This document shows positions 9,574-17,766 of a DNA stretch of 18,282 nucleotides, in pieces (the stretch's first letter is position 1; the number at the start of each line of letters is the position of its first letter). The translations under genes and the position numbers were made by a program. The stretch comes from Podochytrium sp. JEL0797 (taxonomy: Eukaryota > Chytridiomycota > Chytridiomycetes > Chytridiales > Chytriomycetaceae): positions 1-18,282 of the forward strand of contig JADGJG010000493.1 in the NCBI GenBank assembly GCA_027596195.1. The letters run 5' to 3'. The notes below the pieces were generated by a model. The model saw only the letters and a program-made list of their open reading frames with translations. It was not told the DNA's origin and ran no database searches.

Positions 9574-11661
9574 ATGACCAAAGAGTCGCCTGTCCCAGCG
9601 ATCCTGGCGTACTGCCTGTCGTCCATTGTGAGAACATTCATCCTGCTCACTCAATCACTCACTCATCCACTCACTCGCTACAAACACAACAGCTCATGAC
9701 CGTCACAAACAAATTGGTCCTGTCCACATACCAGTTCCGCATGACCTTCCTCGTGCTTGCAATGCAGGTAACCCTTGCGATTCATTCTATGAGAATTTGA
9801 CAGTGAAGGAGGCGGATGACTGAGAAGGCCATGATTGATTCCGTGCACCTCGGCTCCCCAGCCTTCGAAAACACATTCCGCGGAATCTCCACCCCACGCA
9901 CCCCACCCGCTCATACTCACCCACTCAATCCCCCCATTACAAACGTTCCACTCGAAAAACAGTCCATCTGCACAGTCCTCATGCTCGCCCTCTTCTCCTC
10001 TCTCAACCTCATCACACACCGCAAGTACAACTCTTACGACGCGAAACGGTGGTTTCCCATCTCGTTTGCTCTCGTCATGATGATTTATACGGGTGCCAAG
10101 GCGTTGCAGTACATGTCGATTCCGTTGTTTACCATTTTCAAGAATCTCACGATTATCTTGATTGCTTACGGGGAGAGGCTGTTTTTTAATGGGGCGCCTG
10201 TTACCAAGTTGGTTCTTATTTCGTTTTTGATGTTGGGCACGAGTTCGTTGATTGCTGGTATGTGTTTTCGAGAGTGAGCGAAATGAGCGGGGTGTAAGCG
10301 AAGCAAACGACGCAAGTCGCGCGGAAGCGTGTGCATCAAAGAGTGAGCGAATCAAGACGCGCTGCGCGCTTAGAGTGCAGCGAAGCTGCACAAGTGAGTG
10401 CGTGGAGCGAACACGTTTTGGAATTGCGCGGAATGTGCAGCTTCGCTGCGCGAGAGAGTGGGCGTTGCGAACAGGTCATGTAGGAAATGTGGAGGAATGC
10501 GCAGCGGAGCTGCGCGAGGGAGGCGCGTGAGAGTGAGCGAAGCGAACAAGTTATCGACGAATTGCATCCAACGAACGTGAGCGAAGCGAATAAGTCACAT
10601 CCGAAAATGCTTAAGAAAAGGAGCGAGTGAAGCGAGCATGGGAGGTGTGAAGGAAGGGCGTCTCGAAATATCGGAAAGAGCGAAGCAAAACAAGTTACGA
10701 AAAACATACGTCCGTAGAGCGAGCTGAAGCGAATCTTGCTCTTCGCGCGTATAATAGAGATTATCGAAGCGATGCAGAATATATCGCGCGAATCACGCAA
10801 CCGAGTCTCGCTTCTTTCGAAACCATCCACCTAACAATTGAATCCCCACCCCAGGATGGAGCGACATTGCCGGCGGAAAAGTCGTCAAACCCGGCTCAGC
10901 CTCCCTCTTCACGGCCTACTTCTGGATGACCCTCAACTGTCTCACCACGGCCTTCTTCTCCCTCTTTCTCCGCGCCAAAATCAAGGACGTTGGGTTCAAA
11001 GACTTTGACACTGTCTACTTCAACAACCTGCTCTCGATCCCCGTTCTCCTTGTTTCCTCTCTCCTGTTTGAAGGCGGCGCGTTTGCAGAGAGTTATGCGC
11101 GGTTCGTGGACCCTGGCGAGGATAGTGGGGATTTGTTTTGGCTCGTGACGGCGATTGTTGTGAGCAGTGTGAGTGCGTTTGCGATTTCGTATGGGTCGTC
11201 GTGGTGTGTGCGTGTCACGTCTTCAACGACTTATAGGTGAGTTTCTTTGTTTTTTTTGTTTTTTTTGGAGCGAGAAGAGAGGAAGAACGCGTATGCGAAA
11301 CTCCTGCTTCCGTCCTCAATCCTCCCCTCCCACATCTGCAATCACTCACTCACTCAACAACGAAAAAAACAGCATGGTCGGCGCCCTCAACAAACTCCCC
11401 ATCTCCATCTCCGGCATGCTTTTCTTCTCGGACCCCGTCACATTCGGCTCCGTCTCAGGCGTCATCATCGCCTTCTGCGGCGGAATCTTTTACGCGTACG
11501 CCAAGAACCAACAAATGCTGCAGAATCAGCAACGGTTGCCGGTCCCCGTTACGGATTCGAGCTTGAATCGGCATGGGCTGCCGGGGAGTATGAGTTCTGG
11601 GGAGGCGGTGAATATGGTGATTTTTGATTCGGAGGAGAAGAGTAAGAAGTCGCAGGCTTGA
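9574..11661 (+). CDS. VRG4: Golgi GDP-mannose transporter (Vrg4/GONST family)
   Basis: Five exons: 9574-9627, 9693-9767, 9963-10257, 10855-11236, 11373-11661; 1095 nt, 364 residues, close to the usual length. The N-terminus ([20 protein letters not shown]) and the following blocks are typical: [44 protein letters not shown] (the FKNLTII block), [16 protein letters not shown], and [21 protein letters not shown]. The GALNKLP block is the nucleotide-sugar-binding signature of GDP-mannose carriers, and it is completed across the last intron. About ten hydrophobic helices are expected. Role by family: GMP/GDP-mannose antiport into the Golgi lumen for protein and lipid mannosylation, normally essential in fungi. 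Intron 3 (10258-10854, 597 nt) is far longer than its neighbours and repeat-filled. The acidic/basic tail ([12 protein letters not shown]) is less conserved, and pieces of it recur downstream. Confidence 0.96.
10270..10760 (+). repeat. Degenerate short-repeat cluster inside the long VRG4 intron
   Basis: About nine variants of GAGCGAAGCGAACAAGTT occur; the clearest are at 10535-10552 and 10579-10596, separated by a CGAATTGCATCCAAC tail. Upstream are three hairpins of near-identical design at 10375-10391, 10435-10451 and 10499-10515: 7-nt arms around a 3-nt loop (GAA, TTC or GGA). Hairpin and core sequences match the cluster in the REI1 intron, in the sense orientation of each host gene. Confidence 0.8.
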
Positions 11662-11712
11662 GTTTTGGGGGATGGCATGTGGATGCGGTGAGCAAATGTT
11701 GCAATCAGCGAG

Positions 11713-11718
11713 AATAAA
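11713..11718 (+). terminator. Probable polyadenylation signal of the VRG4-like gene
   Basis: An AATAAA hexamer lies about 50 nt after the VRG4 stop codon. Confidence 0.55.
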
Positions 11719-11772
11719 ATGAGACTTGATGCAGTTATTTACTATCCGAACCCTTCACCGGCCCCAATTGCC

Positions 11773-11846
11773 GGTTGCCAGGGAGTATGAATTTTTTGGA
11801 GGCGGTGGATACGGTAATTTTTGATTCGGAGGAGAAGTATAAGTAA
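11773..11846 (+). pseudogene. Duplicated 3' coding tail of the VRG4-like gene (fragment A)
   Basis: Bases 11773-11837 align with the VRG4 tail at 11577-11640, with roughly nine mismatches. In the matching frame it reads LPGSMNFLEAVDTVIFDSEE and then KYK-stop, against [20 protein letters not shown] in the gene. It therefore keeps an open frame up to an earlier stop at 11844-11846. It lies about 110 bp after the gene's own stop, with no exon upstream to express it. A leftover of a tandem duplication is the simplest reading. Confidence 0.85.
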
Positions 11847-12176
11847 ACTCGAATGTGGGTATGCTAACTTTTATAGAGATTTTTATCTGGCCGAACCACA
11901 ACAAAAAAATAAGATACCCCCCCCTTCCCCAGCCCCCAATCAACCTCCTTCGCGTTCACCATCCACCCGTCAAACAAACTCCCATTTCTGTCGGACCCAG
12001 TTTAGCGACGCTCGTTTGTGTTGCTGTAACTTTTATAACATTCGTGTTCATTCACAAAATTCGCACGCGTACTCGTTTCTTCGCAATTGGGATCAATGCA
12101 AATAATCCTGTCGTCTTGGTTTCTGGAATAAACTGAAGTTTATCTATTAGATAGAGTTAAAAGGAACTCAAGAATA
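11847..12176. other. Gene-free stretch after VRG4 fragment A
   Basis: This holds a C-rich tract near 11919-11935, the possible VRG4 exon-5 remnant at 11966-12065, and two overlapping inverted repeats: 12128-12143 (7-nt arms, GA loop) and 12141-12153 (6-nt arms, 1-nt loop). The latter lie just downstream of the stop codon of the minus-strand coiled-coil gene and could belong to its 3' end. A plus frame here (11855-12136) begins in no known exon and is not called. Confidence 0.5.
11966..12065 (+). pseudogene. Possible diverged remnant of the start of VRG4 exon 5 (fragment C)
   Basis: The stretch CCCGTCAAACAAACTCCCAT resembles the VRG4 block that encodes ALNKLPI (near 11388-11405), with small indels. 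It is followed by TCGGACCCAG (gene: TCGGACCCCG) and, at a similar distance, by ACGCGTAC, which also occurs in the gene near 11491. The frame at 11855-12136 reads a hydrophobic segment here, like the last VRG4 helix. Similarity is patchy, so this is tentative. Confidence 0.4.
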
Positions 12177-13369
12177 CTAACTACGGTCTTGTTTCACAAA
12201 GTGGCTGGTATGATACCCTCTGAAGTGGTTCAGGGCCCATCTTCTCTCGCCATCCTTCTTGCCTTCTTTGCAATTTTTAGGGCAAAGATAACCTGGAGGG
12301 TAGTCAGGAAGGAAATGCGAAAATGAAGAATTTACCGTTGTCATTTCTCATGCGCTTGACACCAAGTTCAACTTCGGCGGAAATAATTCTTCTCACGCGC
12401 TTGACCTCGCGAGGTCTCAACCATTGACCATACGTGTACATTTTGAGGTCTTCAAGATTGCCGTCCTCAACGTTGTCGTCTCCGTCGTCACTTTTACCTT
12501 CGGATTCGATAACTTGACCCGCGTCAGAATCCTCGGAGTTGCTGTCAGTATCAGACTCGATCACAATAGGTCCTGGTAATTGGTTTAGAGGGGGTATTGA
12601 AATTGGTGATGAGGCTGCAACGTTGTTTACCTTGAATCACGAGATTCTCAAGATCCTGCTGGTTCACATCCTGACGCGCGGGATCCTGCTGGTTCTTTAC
12701 ACCCTGCATTTCCGCGGCCAAGATCTTTCCATCACCTGTTTTACAAGTTTTTTAGAGAGTAGTAGAGGAAAAAGGGAAAAAAGGGGGAGGAAGGAGTGTC
12801 TCACGCTCAGCATTCGCTTTTTGCATTTCCTCGAGAGCGCGGACGCGCGCAGAAAGCCTCGCATTTTCCTTGGCGAGAGCTTCGTTCTTCGACTTGGCTT
12901 CCGCAAGCTCATTGACAACATGAGCCTGACTGGCGAGAGCACGCTCGAGTGACTTAACGCTCGCGGTGAGAGGATTGATACTTTCGGCCCACAAGTTGTC
13001 CAACTCTTCGATTTCAGAGTTGCGGTCGTTGAGACGGGTTGTCAAGGTTTGCACTTTTTCGCGCTTGCGGTCAAGGCTGTCTTCGAGCTCGATCACCTCG
13101 GCTGCGTAGCGCGCATTCTTGACTTTCAGGCGGATGAGGTCGGCCTTCAAGAGGTTGATTGCCTGTGCGTCGAAGGGCGATGCTGGATGGTAACGAGCTG
13201 TTAATGGCGTCTGATATCAACCGCTGCGCCTGATGCAGACAAAGCGAAGGGAAGCAGATTGAAGCGGTCAAGCGGGGATTATGCACTCTGAGCGTGCGTG
13301 CTATAACAGGCTCCAGAAGCTTGACTCACGCTCGGATTGACCAGGACGGGTGTTGCTGTCGTTTGCCAT
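12177..13369 (-). CDS. Uncharacterised coiled-coil protein with C-terminal Cys/His (zinc-finger-like) motif
   Basis: Five exons on minus: 13369-13330, 13182-12805, 12735-12631, 12572-12336, 12292-12177; 876 nt, 291 residues. Every intron is GT..AG and in phase 1, and the frame is open throughout. After a short polar start (MANDSNTRPGQSEPSPFDAQ), residues about 20-145 form a long heptad-type coiled coil (INLLKADLIRLKVKNARYAA onward). Next come a Gln/Asp-rich linker, a strongly acidic stretch (SDTDSNSEDSD and following), a basic segment MYTYGQWLRPREVKRVRRII, and a final exon with C-x3-C (CPKNC), then WALNHFRGYH and H: a C-x3-C-x17-H-x4-H pattern that could bind zinc. I do not recognise the family. 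The layout suggests an oligomeric nucleic-acid-associated protein, but this is inference. The fourth intron is only 43 nt. A degenerate copy of its acidic segment may lie at 15844-15876. Confidence 0.78.
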
Positions 13370-13448
13370 TTTTGCTTTTTTTCCTTATCAGCAACCCAAC
13401 GGGTCACCACGTGGCGACGGGAGGGGTGGGTGTGAATGGCTTTTTTCT

Positions 13449-13454
13449 TTTATT
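13449..13454 (-). terminator. Possible polyadenylation signal on minus
   Basis: AATAAA on the minus strand, about 70 nt after the stop of the doubtful frame at 13523-13819 and upstream of the coiled-coil gene. It is the main reason for keeping that frame as a candidate. Confidence 0.35.
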
Positions 13455-13522
13455 TTGCATTTTCGAAATTTCTTGAGCACGCCCAACTTCAACATCCTAG
13501 CCATCACATCTTCATCCCAGCC

Positions 13523-13819
13523 TCATCCCAGCCCCGCCTCCTGCGTCCACGTCCTCCAAGCACCAATACACTTCAACCGTTTGACCCGCCGAAACCGAGA
13601 CGGAAAGACTGATTCCAACTGCCGCCCCTCACCCTCTTCTCCTCCTACAAGTAAAGATGACGCAGGATTTGCGATGAAGCGTGCCAAACCGAATCCGCCT
13701 CCCGGTGCTTTCGCCGCAACCTGATTCTGCTGCCGAAACGCATAAAACTCGAACCCAATCGGCCGACTCCGACCTTGCGGATAACCGGGTGACCCCGGGT
13801 CAGATCTGGGTTGCTCCAT
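13523..13819 (-). CDS. Doubtful small gene, 98 residues, no recognised family
   Basis: ATG at 13819, stop at 13523. It starts MEQPRSDPGSPGYPQGRSRP, continues GFEFYAFRQQNQ and a Gly/Ala-rich stretch, and ends basic and tryptophan-containing. No signal peptide, membrane helix or known motif is visible. In favour: an AATAAA about 70 nt downstream on the same strand, and a sensible spacing of about 150 bp from the start of the coiled-coil gene. Against: arginine/proline-rich composition typical of chance frames, and an overlapping open frame on plus that ends at 13724. It could also be part of a spliced gene I have not resolved. Confidence 0.3.
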   Translation of the reverse strand: MEQPRSDPGSPGYPQGRSRPIGFEFYAFRQQNQVAAKAPGGGFGLARFIANPASSLLVGGEEGEGRQLESVFPSRFRRVKRLKCIGAWRTWTQEAGLG

Positions 13820-14455
13820 TTTTCTTTCTCTTGAGGTGAAATCGACCTTGACTTGATATACGATGAGGAAGGGGGCTGCCAATGGCCAACCGACCGTTAT
13901 TGAAGAATAGCAAATGAGGGGTACGCGGAAAAGGGATGGTCGCGGGACTCCGGCTCTGTAGAATGCGATTCGCAAACGCGAGGTTGTGGCTAATGCGTTT
14001 TTACGTCGTTTGCGGCGATGTGTTGCCCCGAATGCGGTGATATGGGCATGTTTTTAAAGTGGGGCCATTATTAGGCGAGGCCTCGCTTTCTATTCTCGAT
14101 TCCCATGGCTTTTATCGATCCGAACTATAAGCGCTTGCTCATACAAAGAAGCTCCTCTAGAACGCGACACGGCTGAAAATATCGTGAATCAGCGGAGTGT
14201 GCGGAACGCGTTCTTTTTCCTCGCCCCTTCCCAGAACTCCCGGTTCCAACCCTTGTCACGGATTCGAGTTTAAATTGACATAGGTTGCCTAGAGTGTGCT
14301 TACTTTTCTTTTATGCCTCTCGGAACCTGGCGCCATGCAATTTTGAACCTCATCGCGCATAACACGCTCGCCCATAAACACGAATAGGAAATGTGGGTTC
14401 ATTTTCTTTCTACTCCTTGGGATTCATGCAGGATATTGGTATTTATTGTCATGCA
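13820..14455. other. Gene-free stretch upstream of the doubtful small gene
   Basis: Contains a 13-bp inverted repeat at 13790-13802 (at its left edge), a 12-bp perfect palindrome GCGAGGCCTCGC at 14075-14086 and the VRG4 tail fragment B. No coding region, tRNA or other RNA gene could be supported. The right end is the 3' flank of the 7TM receptor gene. Confidence 0.55.
14243..14289 (+). pseudogene. Possible second remnant of the VRG4 3' coding tail (fragment B)
   Basis: This aligns with VRG4 11534-11580. An exact 11-base match (ACGGATTCGAG at 14258-14268 and 11551-11561) lies within a longer diverged similarity that runs on both sides, to GTTGCC here against GCTGCC in the gene. It covers the part of the tail immediately before fragment A and has the same orientation. 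The frame is broken by a stop codon. The call is moderate because the exact core is short. Confidence 0.5.
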
Positions 14456-15478
14456 TTATGATGGGTATACTTTAACAACGTGAAACTCGCGCTTTCGAGC
14501 TTCGATTGACACTTCACACGCCAATTCCTCATTGTCCAAATCCACTCTCCGCCTCCTCCTCCTCGCCCATCCCCATATCGCGTCGCGAAGATCTCGCTTG
14601 AAATACAGAATCAAGAGCGGCGTCGCGATCAAGTCCAAAATCGACAAACAGTCCGTCACCGAAAGCACCCACTTGTCCGCATATATTGCATGAGCCGTGA
14701 TGGTTGGCAACCACCAGATGACGAGACTTGCGCTGAGAATCGAGCAGTTGATGGAGAGCTGTTGCGAAACCAAGAGGACAAGCTGTGCTTGGTTGCCTCC
14801 ATCCATGGCGGCCAGTTTTCGCATTGATACGATATACGTGTATGCGTATAAAAGGATGACAGCGAGGATGTTGGTACCGTAACCAACTCCCATAATCGCG
14901 CTCCAAACGCGCAGTTGCAATGGGGAATCGGGGGTCAGGCCATCGGACGCAGTCTGGGTTGATTCGCGAATGAGATCAAATGCGGTAATCACACACGATT
15001 CACGAACACGTACTGATGTTGAAAATATCCAAACCGCAAGGCAGAAGTCGATGAGCGGTTGCGACAAAACAATCGATTCAAGAATCTGCTGCCGTTGGGC
15101 TGAGACATCATTGATGATTGACCATCTCGACAATGCCAATACTGCATTCAATGCATAATGGAATTCGACCACGGCGATGAAGAGGATTGCGGCGATCCGA
15201 TGCGCCACTCGAAGGAATGAGGCGGAGATAATCACTAGATCCAGCAAGAGCCTGAGAGGAAGCAGCATTGACCACAAGAGAGACAGGGCAGCCAGAGCCC
15301 CCATGATTTGATCCGTCTTGGTTGCCAAAAGAGTGTGGCGCCCAAGCACCAAGCCCGACAGCACGAGACCATTGAGGAGGAAGCCAATGGCGCAGAGAGG
15401 GATCTGCACCCAGTACTGAATGAAGAGCTGGCCCGGAGCGAGCACCGGGGGAGAGAAAGACCCGTTCAAACCGGCCAT
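14456..15478 (-). CDS. Rhodopsin-like (class A type) seven-transmembrane receptor, chytrid-style
   Basis: Single exon, 340 residues from ATG at 15478; the open frame upstream has no other ATG. The N-terminus is short, with one glycosylation sequon (NGS at 5-7). Seven hydrophobic helices lie near 22-46, 55-81, 93-117, 134-153, 191-218, 236-260 and 272-292. Class-A-like landmarks: an Asn in TM1 (FLLNGLVLSGLVLGR), SRW at the cytoplasmic end of TM3 where DRY is expected, WWLP in TM6 (like CWxP), and DLIATPLLILYF in TM7 in the place of NPxxY. An amphipathic basic segment (FKRDLRDAIWGWARRRRRR) follows, like helix 8, and the tail is about 30 residues. It should be a plasma-membrane G-protein-coupled receptor; the ligand cannot be deduced. 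Neighbours on both sides are separated by more than 600 bp and share no obvious function. Confidence 0.8.
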   Translation of the reverse strand: MAGLNGSFSPPVLAPGQLFIQYWVQIPLCAIGFLLNGLVLSGLVLGRHTLLATKTDQIMGALAALSLLWSMLLPLRLLLDLVIISASFLRVAHRIAAILFIAVVEFHYALNAVLALSRWSIINDVSAQRQQILESIVLSQPLIDFCLAVWIFSTSVRVRESCVITAFDLIRESTQTASDGLTPDSPLQLRVWSAIMGVGYGTNILAVILLYAYTYIVSMRKLAAMDGGNQAQLVLLVSQQLSINCSILSASLVIWWLPTITAHAIYADKWVLSVTDCLSILDLIATPLLILYFKRDLRDAIWGWARRRRRRVDLDNEELACEVSIEARKREFHVVKVYPS

Positions 15479-16114
15479 CCATCCAATTTGATCCAATGAA
15501 TTGGAAAAATTAATTTTTTTGGGTGGCTGCCGCTTCTGTCATCACGGAATCTTCAGTATAAGGTTTGAGAGGGAAAAAAGCCTTCGGATTGATTCAGGGC
15601 TGATTGGGGCTGGGTGAAAGCTTGATGATCTCAGCCGATTGGGATTTTTATTTTTGGGTCAGAGGAAATATGCCGCTCGAATCACCCTTCCGTTTCGTCG
15701 CCAACGTTATCAGACCCTCTTTCTCTTCGCCGGAGATTCGAGATGCTCCAACAGCACAGCTTTCTTCCCTTTCACTGGCAAAGCCGCTCTCTGAGCAATG
15801 GCTGGAGTAGGAAGACAGCAAGTTTTGAATAGTCGCCCTCGATGAGATCTTCTTGATTGCCATCCTCGACGTCTTCAGATTGGTGTTGAATAGTTCGATT
15901 TTTTTGAGTGTCCCCCAGAGAGTTCTGGGGGACCTTTCGGATGGACAGGCAGGGTTTGGGCGGGGGTGCACGAAAAAAAGTTCAGCCGACAGATTGGGTT
16001 CCCAACTAATATTTTGTGTAGAAACTAAAACGACGCGTCCCACTTCCCGCTCTCCCACATAAAGTATTCTACAATCAGAAAGAACCAAACAGTCCAACAA
16101 CCCAACATTCGGTA
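15479..16114. other. Gene-free stretch between the 7TM receptor and the PAH-domain gene
   Basis: Holds the receptor's 5' flank, a hairpin (15910-15933) and the 3' flank of the PAH gene, which from about 15945 is shared with the next tandem copy (about 17848 onward). A 71-codon minus frame (15863-15648, MAIKKISSRATIQNLLSS start, serine-rich) and an overlapping plus frame are both open. Neither shows a domain, so neither is called as a gene. Confidence 0.55.
15910..15933. repeat. Inverted repeat (9-bp perfect arms, 6-nt loop)
   Basis: The arms GTCCCCCAG and CTGGGGGAC surround AGAGTT. It could form a GC-rich hairpin in RNA or DNA. It lies about 180 bp downstream of the PAH gene stop, on the 3' side of that gene. 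Confidence 0.7.
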
Positions 16115-16380
16115 TCACAACGTCCCCACAAACCCCAAACCAGCCGCCAAACACCCCACAACTCCAACTCCCATAACCCCACGCCACAACCAAGCCCCCC
16201 ACCGCTTCAAAAATCCTCTCTCACGACCTCCATCGACTCCATTCGCACTCATAAGTACTCCACTCTCGACACCCGCAGTATTCACAACAACCGTCCTCCT
16301 TTCGTGCTCGACACACCAGTCCTCATAAGACATGAGCAGCGGCGTGCGTTCACTCAATCCAGTCACCGAAGCAGCACCCG
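15945..16380. repeat. Duplicated unit, left copy (3' end and flank of the PAH gene)
   Basis: This matches 17848-18282 (window end) at an offset of about 1904 bp: near-identical in the coding 3' end and still clearly similar in the flank after the stop codon. This marks a tandem duplication that includes the non-coding 3' region. Confidence 0.9.
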
Positions 16381-17766
16381 GAATATCCACAACAACGGTC
16401 GGACTCGCACAAACAACATCCCGACGCACAGGAACACCCTCTATCTCCTCAATATGTGGAGGACTCTTACTCCCGCTACGCCTACGCCCATGTCTAGTCG
16501 AAACCGACGGCAATGAAAAAGACCCATCACGAACCCCTTCACTTCCAATCGGCGTGATCCCCAGCCAGGTGCTCAGACTCTTGCTCTTGCGATGGCCCTT
16601 CCTCCCTGCGGCAGCAGAAGCACTACCACAAACCACAGGCGCACCGCCGCTGCTTGGGCTGCTGGAAGTTAATGCAGGTTGGATACCCGCAAACGACACG
16701 CGGGCCACGAGGGATCTGAATTCGGACAGGAGGTCAGGGTGGGATTTGAGGAGCTGTGTGGCTTGGAAGATGGCAGCCGGGTAGGAGGAGGGAGAGGCAC
16801 GGGAGGTGGAGAGGAGGGAGAGAAAGGTTTTGTATCTGAGTTTTGTTTTTAACGGAATTTTGTTAGTTGTGAATCGCGAAAGCGAGATTTGGGAAATATG
16901 GGAATTGGGAATGTAAAAGAGCACAGAGAATACTCACTTTTCAGGAGTGTTGGTTTCCAAGAATCGCATCTAAAGGTTGAAAAGGGGGGAAGTGGGTTCA
17001 GTTGGTTTTTTGGGTGGTTTCGTTTTCGAAGGGATTTTTCAACGCGCTTCCCAGACACAAACATTCCCATGCCTGATCTCTCAGCCCACCCGTCTCACTA
17101 CAACCAAACAGCAAATTACCTGGACTTTGTAACTGAAATCAATCATGAGCTCGTCTGAAGGATCTGCCTGCCTTCTTCCACTCGAGGCACTAGACGATTT
17201 GTTTGACTGAGAAATCGAGTGATGGCCATGGGGGTGAATTGGTTTGTAACTTTGAATTGGCAGGGCGGGAAGGTCCAAGGAATGGAGGACAACAGGAGTG
17301 GAAATTTGAAAGTCGAGATGGGCCGCCTTTGGGTTGATTTCGTTGGCAGGATCGATGTGGACGCGTTTCGGGTGGACAAATTCGAGAGGAGGTTCGCCGG
17401 CGACGGCGGTGGTGGGGGTGACAGGGGACGGGAGTGGGGGAAACGCGTCGGTCTTGCGGACGCCAAGTAAAAATTTGTTAGTCTATCTTTTTATAGCAGT
17501 AAATATATGGAATATTACCATATCCACCATCGTTCCGTGAGACAGAAAGACCTCGAAGCATCCCAACAATTCGCCGCGGTCCAGTTTGGAAAACAGAATC
17601 CGAATCGTGGATTCATTGTGCTCAAATGTGGATTTGATCAGCTTGACCTTTTCGTTCAAAAGAACGGCTTGGCGAAAAGTGGGGACTGAGGAAAGAAAGG
17701 GGGTGTGTGCACTCAGTGGTGTTTCGAGAGGAACGACTCACGTGCGGATTGGCAGTGCTTCCCCAT
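16115..17766 (-). CDS. PAH-domain (Sin3-type) protein with C-terminal membrane anchor, copy 1
   Basis: Five exons on minus: 17766-17742, 17685-17519, 17452-17120, 16969-16938, 16835-16115; 1278 nt, 425 residues. The first part (FRQAVLLNEKVKLIKSTFEH.., to residue 64) is helical and unrecognised; residues 65-163 are Pro/Ser/His-rich. Residues about 166-229 match a paired amphipathic helix domain: LMIDFSYKVQMRFLETNTPE, then YKTFLSLL, and LLKSHPDLLSEFRSLV (Sin3: LFKGHPDLIxGF). A Ser/Arg-rich linker follows, then ERTPLL at 348-353, an acidic dileucine-type sorting motif, and a final hydrophobic helix (405-425) ending at the C-terminus. The combination would tether a PAH fold to a membrane facing the cytosol or nucleoplasm. 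The start is the weakest call. The second intron could use other nearby acceptors without changing frame; I chose 17518-17453 because it has a CTAAC branch site 20-25 nt before the AG. Confidence 0.75.

Noticed and set aside
10270..10760. CRISPR-like array in the VRG4 intron
   Set aside because: The repeats are degenerate and irregularly spaced, and they lie in a spliceosomal intron of a eukaryotic gene.
11855..12136. Plus-strand frame with a hydrophobic segment after VRG4
   Set aside because: Its start lies in low-complexity sequence with no promoter or exon context; the hydrophobic part is better explained as a decayed piece of VRG4 exon 5.
17453..17518. A 36-nt version of the second PAH-gene intron (17518-17483) adding ten residues
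   Set aside because: It keeps the frame but would be shorter than any other intron here and would leave the CTAAC branch-site-like sequence in the exon; the 66-nt version fits better. Not excluded without transcripts.
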